Positions 15,973 through 23,610 of a DNA stretch of 37,852 nt are shown in pieces (within the stretch, counting starts at the first letter, position 1; every line of letters starts with the position of its first letter). Where the stretch lies: assembly GCA_903904515.1 (NCBI GenBank), contig CAIVCR010000032.1, positions 1 to 37,852 of the forward strand. Direction: 5' to 3'. Below the pieces are notes generated by a model. The model was given only the letters and a program-made list of their open reading frames with translations, was not told where the DNA came from and searched no databases. Source of the DNA: an uncultured Bacteroidia bacterium (GTDB lineage Bacteria > Bacteroidota > Bacteroidia > Bacteroidales > Prolixibacteraceae). Position numbers and translations under genes: made by a program.

Positions 15973-16300
15973 TTAATCTAAACCAAACGCGTATGCTGGA
16001 ACCACATTAATTTTATACCCATCGATCAGAATCAGATCTGTTTGGTCAATCGTGAGGATGACACCTTCTTTTAGATTGAAAAATTTGAGTGCCGCTAAAA
16101 GTCCATTAATTTCTCTGGCCTGATTATCTCCATTAATTTCAAAACAAACCTGAATTGCCGAAAAGTCATTGTTAAGTTTATAAATAAAATTGCATTCTGA
16201 ATATTTCATCAGCCACTCCTTTTCTGGCGATAACACAATGTGAATTCCATTACAAATGGAATAAATAATCCATTACTAACAAAATACCCACCTTTTCCCC
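15973..16300 (-). pseudogene. C-terminal relic of another AAA/DUF4143 ATPase
   Basis: The reverse strand encodes an 87-codon open stretch ending FSAIQVCFEINGDNQAREIN, GLLAALKFFNLKEGVILTID, then VVPAYAFGLD and stop. This matches the C-terminal end of DUF4143 ATPases, where AIQVCYEL...REINGL and G.ILT.....DG..I.V.P recur. The part upstream (to about 16300) contains YFVSNGLFIPFV in a different frame, the expected preceding region, so frameshifts and a deletion have removed the rest. The AAA domain is absent. It is the fourth representative of this family in the window. Confidence 0.7.
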
Positions 16301-16313
16301 AATTTTCATATAA

Positions 16314-16538
16314 TTTGAAAGATTTCCTGAGGATTTTATGTTTGAGATGACAAAGGAGGAGCTTGAGAATTGGAGGTCACAAATTGTGACCTCCAAACCA
16401 GACATCATGGGTTTGCGTCATACCCCTTTTTGTTTCACAGAGCAGGTAGTCACCATGCTGTCGTGTGTTCTGAATAAAAGGAGAGCAATTGAGGTAAATA
16501 TTAAAATTATCAGGGATTTCTTTATCTTAGTCGAATAA
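16314..16538 (+). pseudogene. ORF6N-domain protein relic
   Basis: From 16314 the frame reads FERFPEDFMFEMTKEELENW, RSQIVTSKPDIMGLRHTPFC, FTEQVVTMLSCVLNKRRAIE, VNIKIIRDFFILVE and stops. The FPEDFMF, FTEQ-V-ML-SVLN and RAIEVNI patterns are the core of phage/plasmid-type ORF6N DNA-binding proteins. The usual N-terminal segment is missing (a stop, TAA, lies immediately upstream at 16311-16313) and so is the C-terminal half. An ATG at 16338 exists but would start inside the domain. It is a truncated remnant of a phage- or plasmid-associated gene. Confidence 0.65.
16370..16396. repeat. Perfect 27-bp palindrome in the ORF6N relic
   Basis: TTGGAGGTCACAA (16370-16382) and its exact reverse complement TTGTGACCTCCAA (16384-16396) are separated by a single A. 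The segment falls on codons for NWRSQIVTSK of the ORF6N relic, so coding constraint may explain part of it, but a perfect 13-bp dyad is also a plausible binding site or hairpin. Confidence 0.75.
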
Positions 16539-16604
16539 ATTCACAGAAAATATTCATATCCGATTTGCCTGTGAAACCAGACTAAACAATCTTAAAACCA
16601 GACT

Positions 16605-19298
16605 ATGGAACGGCGTAAATTTCTACAGGCGGTAGGGAAAATTTCAGCAGCAGGATTTTTTACTTCATCTTTGCCGGTCATGGCAGGGCCCTTTTCCAGA
16701 GGGGAATTCCCAAATACCTATTTCCCGGAAGATAAGAAATTGAATCCGGAATGGGTTAAATCACTTTACGAACGGGGGAAGCCAACCACCTATACCAAAT
16801 CAAAAAACGAGCTGCGCTATATCGGAATGCCTGTCGGGGGAATATGCTGCGGTTCAGTTTATTTAGGCGGAGATGGGAGGCTGTGGCTATGGGATATCTT
16901 TAACCAAAACCAGTTTGGTGTCGTGACAAAAGTTCTTCCAGTCAAATTGGAGAGCTTCAATCTGAAGGAGATTAACAATATGGCGGGGGCATTGTACCTG
17001 GAGCCTTTGACAAATGTATCTCCGTTGCAACAGGGTTTTGCACTGTCAATTAAACAGAACGGAACAACCGTTGTCAAACGACTTCACCAGGACGATTGGG
17101 ATGAAGTCACCTTTGAAGCGACTTACCCGGTGGCCCGGATAACCTATACGGCTAAAAATTTACCCCTGCAGGTTTCGGTAGAGGCCTTCTCTCCGTTTAT
17201 CCCCGGAAATGACAAGGACAGCGGATTGCCTGCAACCATTCAATCAATAACGATAAAAAATCTGTCTCATAATCCTGTTGAAGTTGAGGTGATCGGCTGG
17301 CTTGAAAATAAAATGCTTGTTAATACCGAAAAGGTCCATAAGGATTTTGTCCGAATCAATAAAGTATCTGAAAATAAGAGCTATAAAGGGGTGGCTTTAC
17401 AATGCACTACTGATAATAAGGATCTGACCAAGGCTCCCGACTATGGCGATATGTTTTTTGGAATGGTAGGTGGCAAGGGGGTTTGCATCGATAATGTAAA
17501 TGCGAGTACCGAAAAATCAGCAGCGATCTTTAAGGGTCTGGTAACAGCTTCGGATAATTCGCCTGTTGCCGGCATTGTCAGCACGCATCAGCTGAAGCCT
17601 GGTCAGGAAGTAAAGACCGATTTTCTGATTGCCTGGTATACACCGAATCTCTCTTTCTACAGTAACGGAAACTCTCAGGGGATGACTGTTCAGGATGCCG
17701 AGTATCAGTATTATACATCGAATTTTGAGAATTCTGAAGCCGTTACTGCATACCTCGCTACTAATTATCAGAGCTTAAAGCATCAGACGCTTCTTTGGAA
17801 AAATACCTTTTATGACAGCACTTTACCCTGGTGGTTTCTGGAACGGACATTTATGAATATTTCGACGCTTGCCACAACGACTACTCACCGGTTTAAATCG
17901 GGAAGATTTTATGCCTGGGAAGGGGTGGGATGCTGCCACGGTAATTGTACACATGTCTATCAGTATGCCCAGGCGATGTCGCGGATTTTTCCTGAACTCG
18001 AACGCGATACGCGTGAACGGGTCGATCTGGGAATTGGGTTTGATGAGAAAACCGGGATGATCAGCATACGCGGTGAGAAAACCGGTCCCTCGATCGATGG
18101 ACAATCGGGAACTGTTCTGCGTATTTACAGGGAACATCTGATGAGCGCTGACGAGACCTTTTTGAGCAAAAACTGGACAAAGATTAAAAAGGCCGTTGAG
18201 TTTATTATGCTTCAGGATAAGAATAAAGATGGGATGGAGGACACCCCAATGGAGAATACACTCGATGCACTGTGGCATGGCGAGATTGCCTGGATTGTAG
18301 GACTTTGCATTGCAGGTGTGCGTGCCGGGCAGGCCATGGCTGAGGAGATGAACGATAAGGAGTTTGCCGATCAGTGCAGCCAGTATGTTGAGCTGGGAAG
18401 CAAGAATATGGAGCAGTATCTCTTTAATGGTGAGTACTTTATTCATCGAGCTGATCCTGAGGTTGGAAAAAAGGAAATCGGGTCCTTCAATACCTGTCAT
18501 ATCGACCAGGTGTATGGTCAGGCCTGGGCATGGCAGGTGGGTCTGGGACGCATAATCAGCGAAGAAAAAACGGTTAGCGCCTTAAACGCCCTATGGAAAT
18601 ACAATTATATGCCCGACGTGGGTCCGTATATCAATAAACATAATGGCGGGCGCTTCTATGCCATAGCCGGTGACGGTGGAATGGTGATGAATACCAATCC
18701 CAAAAATGATGAAAACCCTTACGGGAATGCCAAGGCGTGGCAAATCGGATATTTTGATGAGTGTATGAGTGGTTTTGAACATCAGGTAGCTGCTCACATG
18801 ATGGCGGAGGGGATGACCGAAGAATCACTGGTTCTTACCCGGTCCATTCACGATCGTTACCATGCATTCAAACGTAATCCGTTTAACGAGATTGAGTGCA
18901 GTGACCATTATGGACGTGCGATGGCAAGTTACGGTACCTTTATCAGCGCCTGTGGTTTTACCTACCATGGTCCCAAAGGGCACATCGGATTCTCTCCCAA
19001 GCTGACACCTGAAAATTTCAGGGCCCCTTTTACTGCTGCCGAAGGGTGGGGAACCTACAGCCAGCAGCGGGATGAAAAATCATTCCTGGCTCAACTACAA
19101 GTTAACTACGGAAAATTGAACTTGAAAATGGTTAGTGTTGATCTGGATAAAAACCAAAAAGCGGTTAACGTAGAGGTAAAATATAAGCATAAAATCATCC
19201 CGTGCCGTTTTACACAAACCGGGTTTAGATGCGAGGTAGATTTTACTGAAAATCTAAGTGTCACAACGGATCAATTGTTGAGTGTAAAAATCAGCTAA
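16605..19298 (+). CDS. Secreted GH116-like (GBA2/DUF608) glycoside hydrolase
   Basis: The 897-residue protein begins MERRKFLQAVGK, a twin-arginine-like export signal with a hydrophobic stretch to about residue 27. An N-terminal beta-sandwich (about 60-390; RYIGMPVGGICCGSVYLGGD is the GBA2-N-type opening) precedes an (alpha/alpha)6 barrel (about 400-860). Motifs of the barrel include FYAWEGVGCCHGNCTHVYQY with Glu439, DALWHGEIAWIVGLCIAGVR, and HIDQVYGQAWAWQVGLG with Asp634, which aligns with the GH116 acid/base aspartate. Characterised GH116 enzymes are retaining beta-glucosidases, beta-xylosidases or glucosylceramidases. The spacing between the two motifs is wider than in those, so this is a divergent subgroup and the nucleophile is uncertain. 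A hairpin follows at 19318. Confidence 0.78.
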   Translation: MERRKFLQAVGKISAAGFFTSSLPVMAGPFSRGEFPNTYFPEDKKLNPEWVKSLYERGKPTTYTKSKNELRYIGMPVGGICCGSVYLGGDGRLWLWDIFNQNQFGVVTKVLPVKLESFNLKEINNMAGALYLEPLTNVSPLQQGFALSIKQNGTTVVKRLHQDDWDEVTFEATYPVARITYTAKNLPLQVSVEAFSPFIPGNDKDSGLPATIQSITIKNLSHNPVEVEVIGWLENKMLVNTEKVHKDFVRINKVSENKSYKGVALQCTTDNKDLTKAPDYGDMFFGMVGGKGVCIDNVNASTEKSAAIFKGLVTASDNSPVAGIVSTHQLKPGQEVKTDFLIAWYTPNLSFYSNGNSQGMTVQDAEYQYYTSNFENSEAVTAYLATNYQSLKHQTLLWKNTFYDSTLPWWFLERTFMNISTLATTTTHRFKSGRFYAWEGVGCCHGNCTHVYQYAQAMSRIFPELERDTRERVDLGIGFDEKTGMISIRGEKTGPSIDGQSGTVLRIYREHLMSADETFLSKNWTKIKKAVEFIMLQDKNKDGMEDTPMENTLDALWHGEIAWIVGLCIAGVRAGQAMAEEMNDKEFADQCSQYVELGSKNMEQYLFNGEYFIHRADPEVGKKEIGSFNTCHIDQVYGQAWAWQVGLGRIISEEKTVSALNALWKYNYMPDVGPYINKHNGGRFYAIAGDGGMVMNTNPKNDENPYGNAKAWQIGYFDECMSGFEHQVAAHMMAEGMTEESLVLTRSIHDRYHAFKRNPFNEIECSDHYGRAMASYGTFISACGFTYHGPKGHIGFSPKLTPENFRAPFTAAEGWGTYSQQRDEKSFLAQLQVNYGKLNLKMVSVDLDKNQKAVNVEVKYKHKIIPCRFTQTGFRCEVDFTENLSVTTDQLLSVKIS

Positions 19299-19317
19299 GT
19301 GAAATGACGACTCATGG

Positions 19318-19351
19318 CTAATCCCCAAATCAAGTCTTTTTTGGGGATTAG
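19318..19351. terminator. Hairpin after the GH116-like gene
   Basis: CTAATCCCCAAA (19318-19329) and TTTGGGGATTAG (19340-19351) form a perfect 12-bp stem with a 10-base loop, about 20 bases after the stop. No U-run follows, so it may be a transcript-end stabiliser rather than a full terminator. Confidence 0.5.
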
Positions 19352-19412
19352 GTAGTATGAATATTTTAATGTCGTACTTTATCATTTAATTCATAATTAA
19401 CTGAAATTATTT

Positions 19413-19531
19413 TTGCCACTAAAGCACCATCCCGCATGTGCGGGACCAAGTTACACCAAAAATTAAATTTATGAGTATCTTTTATAAGGAGAGATTTGGT
19501 GCCTTTTTGGTGGCTTGGTGTTTTGGTGGCA
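19413..19531. repeat. Inverted GGTG-rich elements with a small palindrome
   Basis: GCCACTAAAGCACC and CAAGTTACACCAAA (19415-19460) are followed by the opposite-strand type of the same motif, TTTGGTGCC and GGTGGCTTGGTGTTTTGGTG (19495-19530), so two degenerate copies face each other. The left copy contains the palindrome TCCCGCATGTGCGGGA (19430-19445). It resembles dispersed intergenic repeats of Bacteroidota. It occupies most of the 331-base gap before the next gene; CTTATTA-C-TAATAAG (19602-19616) is a further small dyad 13 bases before the ATG at 19630. Confidence 0.4.
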
Positions 19532-19629
19532 TTTTTATTTTGGATCTTAAATAAAGCTGACCATTTTGGAAATACAATATTATCTCATTCTTATCAGAAA
19601 GCTTATTACTAATAAGATAAATTAAATAT

Positions 19630-21330
19630 ATGCGAATAAAATATCTTCTTTTTATCCTTTTCACCCTTTTCGCGTTTGTTATATCAACCAATGCCCAAAC
19701 CACCGAACGTCCCCGGCCTGCAGCCTGGAGCAATTTGGTTTATGGTGGTCGTTTTATGGATCGCTTTCTCCCAATGCCCAATTTGGGTAAGCTCACCCAT
19801 GAAACCTGGGGTGCAGATAATGTATTGCCCCGTTTTACAGATAACGGTATTGAAAACAAAAGGTGGTCTTTTTGGGGTGGTAATATCAAATTGGGAGAGG
19901 ATGGGAAATTCCATCAATATATTTGCGGCTGGCCCGAAAATTCTCCCGGAGGACACTCCTTCTGGCCGAACTCCACAGTTTTTCATGCCGTTTGTGATAA
20001 CTCTATTGGCCCTTTTGTTGTTAAAGACACTATTGGAAAAGGGCATAACCCGGAGGTTTTTCAGCTGTCAGACGGGAGATATGTTATTTATGTTGTTGGT
20101 GGTTATTACATTGCTCCGGGTTGCAACGGACCCTGGAAATATGGTCAGTTCGATTTCCGTGAACGGGACAGGGTGTTAATCGAAGGGAACTCAAACTTCA
20201 CCTTTGCCCGGCGCGAAGACGGATCTTACCTGATGATCTGTCGTGGAGGCGGTCAGTGGATCAGTCAGACCGGACTTTCTCCCTATAGCCAGGTCACCGG
20301 AACGAGGATGGATTCAGCTCAGAAAATCATTCCATTGCGGGCTTATCCTCAGAGAGAAGGGGAATTTGAAGATCCCGTGGTTTGGCGAGATAATGTACAA
20401 TATAATCTTATTGTCAACGACTGGCTTGGGAGAATTGCCGTCTATGAGCGCTCGAGAGATGGCATTAACTGGAAAATCGAGTCGGGTGAAGCTTACCTTC
20501 CCGGGGTTTCAAAACATGAGGATGGAACTGTTGAAGGGTGGTGGAAATACGAACGACTCAAAATATTCCAGGATAAATACGGACGGGCAATTCAGGGTAA
20601 TTTTGCTGTTATTGATGTAGAGAAGAAATTTGATCTTCCTAACGACCGTCATAGCTCAAAAAATATTGCCATTCCACTTACGGTGGGTCGCCTACTGACA
20701 ATAGTTGATACCAAAAAGATCACCTCTGAAACAAAAACAATCAAAGTTAAAGTTGCCGCGGAACCCGGCTTTAACCCCCAAACAGATATTGACCTGAAAT
20801 CTTTGAAATTTGGAGATCCTGAGGCAGTTAATTATGGGAATGGTGGCAAGGTGATTAAAACAGAAATATCGGGTGATGAATTGATTATTACCTTCGATAC
20901 AGAGGGGTCTATTTTCCCTGACGACGAATTTGCCGCAAAAATGTTAGGAAAAACAATAACTGGGAAACTCCTTTTTGGCTATGCACGACTGCCGGGGATT
21001 AATTTTATTGAACCACTCCTTTCGCCGCTTTTGCCGGTAATCACGTCAAATGGCAGTGGTTTTGAAGTGAAAGTTGAGGTTCAGAATCTCGGACAGGTCT
21101 CCTCAAAAACAACCAATCTGAAAGTGTCTTTCTTCAATAATGATAAGGAAATTGATATGGCCTCCGGGGAAATGCCCCCTCTTAAACCCTATGAAAAAAC
21201 TACGGTAAAGCTTAAATGTGGTAATCTTTTCGATAAGGGGATTGAGTATATTTTCAAAGTAACCATTTCTCCTGAGTCAAAAAAACCGGTTGTTTTACAT
21301 GGAAAGCTTACGCCGGTTAGAATCATTTAA
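19630..21330 (+). CDS. Secreted beta-propeller protein, putative glycosidase of the GH43/GH32/GH117-like fold
   Basis: The 566-residue protein has a signal peptide (about 1-23, ending STNAQ). Residues about 30-350 show blade-like repeats of a five-bladed propeller: SFWGGNIKLGEDGKFHQYIC, GHNPEVFQLSDGRYVIYVVG, NFTFARREDGSYLMICRG, FEDPVVWRDNVQYNLIVND and IAVYERSRDGINWKIESG. Glu142 in HNPE and Asp248 in FEDP are candidate catalytic acids, since acid residues at matching blade starts are usual in these families. The C-terminal part (about 365-566) is beta-rich; its last about 100 residues (FEVKVEVQNLGQVSSKTTNL) look like a CARDB-type immunoglobulin-like domain. The exact family and reaction are unknown. 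It lies between the GH116-like gene and PUL B. Confidence 0.65.
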   Translation: MRIKYLLFILFTLFAFVISTNAQTTERPRPAAWSNLVYGGRFMDRFLPMPNLGKLTHETWGADNVLPRFTDNGIENKRWSFWGGNIKLGEDGKFHQYICGWPENSPGGHSFWPNSTVFHAVCDNSIGPFVVKDTIGKGHNPEVFQLSDGRYVIYVVGGYYIAPGCNGPWKYGQFDFRERDRVLIEGNSNFTFARREDGSYLMICRGGGQWISQTGLSPYSQVTGTRMDSAQKIIPLRAYPQREGEFEDPVVWRDNVQYNLIVNDWLGRIAVYERSRDGINWKIESGEAYLPGVSKHEDGTVEGWWKYERLKIFQDKYGRAIQGNFAVIDVEKKFDLPNDRHSSKNIAIPLTVGRLLTIVDTKKITSETKTIKVKVAAEPGFNPQTDIDLKSLKFGDPEAVNYGNGGKVIKTEISGDELIITFDTEGSIFPDDEFAAKMLGKTITGKLLFGYARLPGINFIEPLLSPLLPVITSNGSGFEVKVEVQNLGQVSSKTTNLKVSFFNNDKEIDMASGEMPPLKPYEKTTVKLKCGNLFDKGIEYIFKVTISPESKKPVVLHGKLTPVRII

Positions 21331-21375
21331 TATTCCTTACAATCTGGCCTCATTGTAATTATAATGTAACATGAT

Positions 21376-21409
21376 TTTGATCATAATTCTCTTTGAATAG
21401 TTATATTTG
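21376..21409 (+). promoter_or_regulatory. Promoter of the second ECF sigma gene
   Basis: TTTG (21376-21379) and TATATTTG (21402-21409) match the Bacteroidota -33/-7 elements with 22 bases between. Transcription should start near 21416, which supports the ATG at 21440 and argues against the earlier in-frame start at 21413. Confidence 0.65.
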
Positions 21410-21439
21410 TAAGTGTATTTCAACAAAACTAACTTAACA

Positions 21440-22048
21440 ATGACTGAAAGAGAACGCATGGATAGTTTTCTTTTTGAGGAGTTTAAGAGCGGCAACTCAA
21501 GGGCTTTTGATAAGATCTTCAATGATCATTATCCGAATCTTTGTCGTTTTGCCTACTCCATGGTTCATGATCAGGATACATCACAAAGTTTGGTTCAGCA
21601 GGTTTTTATAAATTTATGGGAGTCCAGGGGATCGCTGGAACATGTGGAGCGTCTTATTCCTTATTTTACGGCGATGGTTCGAAACCAGTGTCTTAATTTT
21701 ATCAGGCGTGAGAAGCGCAATACCCGGCTTGCTGAAATACCTGCAAATTCACAGTACGATAATGCCACCCAGGAGCAAATCGATATGCATGATTTTGAGG
21801 AACATCTGATTATTGCCCTTACCTCGCTGCCTGAGCGATGCAAAATGGCATTCGAATACAGTCGTTTTGAAAATCTCACCAATAAAGAGATCTCCATGAA
21901 GATGGATATCTCGGTTAAAGGGGTTGAAGCTCTTATTGGAAGATCATTAAAGTTACTGCGCATTTCACTGTCTGATTACCTCCCCTCTTCAAAAAAGAGC
22001 AAAATAAAAGATCTCATTCTTTTTATGCTAAGGTTGGCAAAAGTATAA
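21440..22048 (+). CDS. ECF sigma-70 factor of PUL B
   Basis: The 202-residue sigma factor has region 2 at about residues 20-90 (FDKIFNDHYPNLCRFAYSMV and the SLVQQVFINLWESRG helix) and region 4 at about 130-185 (LTSLPERCKMAFEYSRFENL and helix-turn-helix LTNKEISMKMDISVKGVEAL). It is of the same Bacteroidota expansion group as the protein at 1145 but clearly a different paralogue. It should be controlled by the FecR protein at 22410. Unlike PUL A, where 55 bases separate sigma and fecR, 361 bases intervene here, mostly a tandem repeat. The stretch 22049-22150 carries no gene that I can see. Confidence 0.92.
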   Translation: MTERERMDSFLFEEFKSGNSRAFDKIFNDHYPNLCRFAYSMVHDQDTSQSLVQQVFINLWESRGSLEHVERLIPYFTAMVRNQCLNFIRREKRNTRLAEIPANSQYDNATQEQIDMHDFEEHLIIALTSLPERCKMAFEYSRFENLTNKEISMKMDISVKGVEALIGRSLKLLRISLSDYLPSSKKSKIKDLILFMLRLAKV

Positions 22049-22150
22049 GACAAAGGATGCAAAATTGAAAGTGCAAAATGTAAACTTTAAAGGCAAAATT
22101 CAAAAGCCGAATTCTGAAATTCCTTCTCCCAGACCTTTCCGCGTTATCCA

Positions 22151-22350
22151 ATTGGCACATTGGCACATTGGCACATTAGCACATTTTCAAATTGTCACAT
22201 TAGCACATTGTCACATTAACTCATTGGCAAATTAGCACATTGTCACATTAACTCATTGGCAAATTAGCACATTGGCACATTAACTCATTGGCAAATTAAC
22301 TCATTGGCGCATTGGCACATTCGCACATTAGCAAATTTTCAAATTTTTTT
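22151..22350. repeat. Degenerate tandem array with 8-bp period (about 25 units)
   Basis: The stretch divides without gaps into octamers beginning ATT, consensus ATTnnCAC: ATTGGCAC, ATTAGCAC, ATTGTCAC, ATTAACTC, ATTGGCAA and variants, 24 clear units followed by ATTTTTTT. A higher-order 32-bp repeat is visible: ATTAACTC-ATTGGCAA-ATTAGCAC followed by ATTGTCAC or ATTGGCAC, at units 9-12 and 13-16, partly again at 17-18. It lies between the sigma gene and the fecR promoter element. It is not a CRISPR array, because no unique spacers exist. Confidence 0.9.
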
Positions 22351-22362
22351 AACCCCCCGTGT

Positions 22363-22392
22363 AGGGTAATTACTACCCTTATTTGTCATTAC
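22363..22392 (+). promoter_or_regulatory. Candidate ECF-sigma-dependent promoter of fecR B
   Basis: AGGG (22363-22366) and GTCATTAC (22385-22392) are spaced exactly like the element before the first fecR (first A to GT, 22 bases), with TAC and TT at shared offsets between. The fecR ATG follows at 22410. No TAnnTTTG box is present. Control by the adjacent ECF sigma factor is inferred. Confidence 0.5.
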
Positions 22393-22409
22393 AATACAAG
22401 CTATTTAAA

Positions 22410-23459
22410 ATGAATATTGATAATCCCGAAATTTACGATCTGATTGCAAAATCATTCTCTGGTCAACTGACAGAGGAAGAGCAAATTACTTTGAATGAAT
22501 GGAAGCTGGCTGACCGATACAATCTGGCAGAATATAATGATTATACAGATATTTGGAATCATTCTAACCATCTTGCAATGTTATCAGAGATTGATATGCC
22601 GAAATCACTTGATGCCACGCGTAAAAAGGCAGGGATAGATAGAAGACAGATCGGTTGGTTTAAGATTTTCGCTCAGATAGCTGCGATATTGGTTCTTGCA
22701 CTTTTATTTTCATCACTATATAATCTTTTTTTAGTTCCAAAACCCTACCAAAGGGCGGAGGCTATTGTTTATCAGCAGGTGAAAGCAACATATGGGACGC
22801 AATCAAGGGTAGATTTGGCTGACGGGACCATCGTATACCTGAATTCGGGAAGCGCATTAAGGTTTCCAGCAACATTTAACGGGCAAAAAAACAGGAATGT
22901 GGAATTATCAGGAGAAGGGTATTTTACGGTCACTAAAAATAGTGAGCAACCCTTTGTTGTGGACATTCACAAATTGCAGATCGAAGTACATGGAACAACC
23001 TTTAATGTTGATGCTTATCCCGGCAATTCAGCTTTTAAGATAGCTCTTGTCGAGGGAAGTATCCGGCTGGAGCAAAAAGCCGACAATTCTGAGATTGAGC
23101 TTATGGATATGAAGCCTAATCAGGTGGCTACCTACAATCTATCGGAAAATAAACTGAGTTTGAAAAATGAAGATGATTTAACTAAATATACGGCATGGAC
23201 AGAAGGGAAGATTATTTTTTCCAATGACCCTGTAAGCACAGTACTGCAGAAACTTGGAAACTGGTATAATGTGGATATTGAAGTAGCCGACAGGAAACTC
23301 CGGAAATACAGGTTTACAGGGACATTTATCGACGAACCGCTTGAACAGGTATTAAATATTCTAAATCTGACCTCTGATATGCGCTACCAGGTTATACCGG
23401 CTCAAAAACAAGCAGATAACTCATATTCAAAACGAAAGATTATTTTAAAATCCAATTAA
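22410..23459 (+). CDS. FecR-family anti-sigma factor, PUL B
   Basis: The 349-residue protein has a cytoplasmic sigma-binding N-terminus (about 1-82), one membrane helix (about 84-107, FKIFAQIAAILVLALLFSSL), a periplasmic FecR domain (about 122-225; TYGTQSRVDLADGTIVYLNS, IEVHGTTFNVDAYP) and a C-terminal DUF4974 domain (about 265-340; WYNVDIEVADRKLRKYRFTG). I used the ATG at 22410, because the reading from 22383 would overlap the promoter-like element at 22363-22392. It pairs with the sigma factor at 21440 and the STN-bearing SusC at 23611. Confidence 0.92.
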   Translation: MNIDNPEIYDLIAKSFSGQLTEEEQITLNEWKLADRYNLAEYNDYTDIWNHSNHLAMLSEIDMPKSLDATRKKAGIDRRQIGWFKIFAQIAAILVLALLFSSLYNLFLVPKPYQRAEAIVYQQVKATYGTQSRVDLADGTIVYLNSGSALRFPATFNGQKNRNVELSGEGYFTVTKNSEQPFVVDIHKLQIEVHGTTFNVDAYPGNSAFKIALVEGSIRLEQKADNSEIELMDMKPNQVATYNLSENKLSLKNEDDLTKYTAWTEGKIIFSNDPVSTVLQKLGNWYNVDIEVADRKLRKYRFTGTFIDEPLEQVLNILNLTSDMRYQVIPAQKQADNSYSKRKIILKSN

Positions 23460-23512
23460 CCAAATGTTAATCCTTTAAATCTGAATGCCTATGGAGTTGC
23501 AGTTTTAAAAAA

Positions 23513-23545
23513 AAACAGGAAAGTGTTGGAAGCACTCCCCTGTTT
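23513..23545 (+). promoter_or_regulatory. Leader hairpin between fecR and susC B
   Basis: AAACAGG (23513-23519) pairs with CCTGTTT (23539-23545), and inside it AGTG (23522-23525) pairs with CACT (23533-23536), with a 2x2 internal loop and a 7-base apical loop. A 5-codon frame MELQF (23491-23508) ends just before it, as the 11-codon frame does before susC A. The susC ATG is 65 bases further on. A role in setting the fecR:susC expression ratio is possible. Confidence 0.5.
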
Positions 23546-23610
23546 CAATTTTACGAATGCCTGATAAACAGGCAAACAAAAATTAATTTTTACTAAAATC
23601 AAGCAAATTT

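Noticed and set aside
16338..16538. Intact small ORF6N gene starting at the ATG at 16338
   Set aside because: Family resemblance begins upstream of this ATG and both ends of the domain are missing, so a relic fits better.
17823..18500. 225-codon reverse frame inside the GH116-like gene
   Set aside because: It is a long shadow of the well-supported forward gene; its translation has no domain features.
19676..20179. 167-codon forward frame inside the propeller gene
   Set aside because: It is a shadow in another frame of a gene with a signal peptide and blade motifs.
22151..22350. CRISPR array
   Set aside because: The 8-bp units are contiguous, with no spacers, and no cas genes are nearby.
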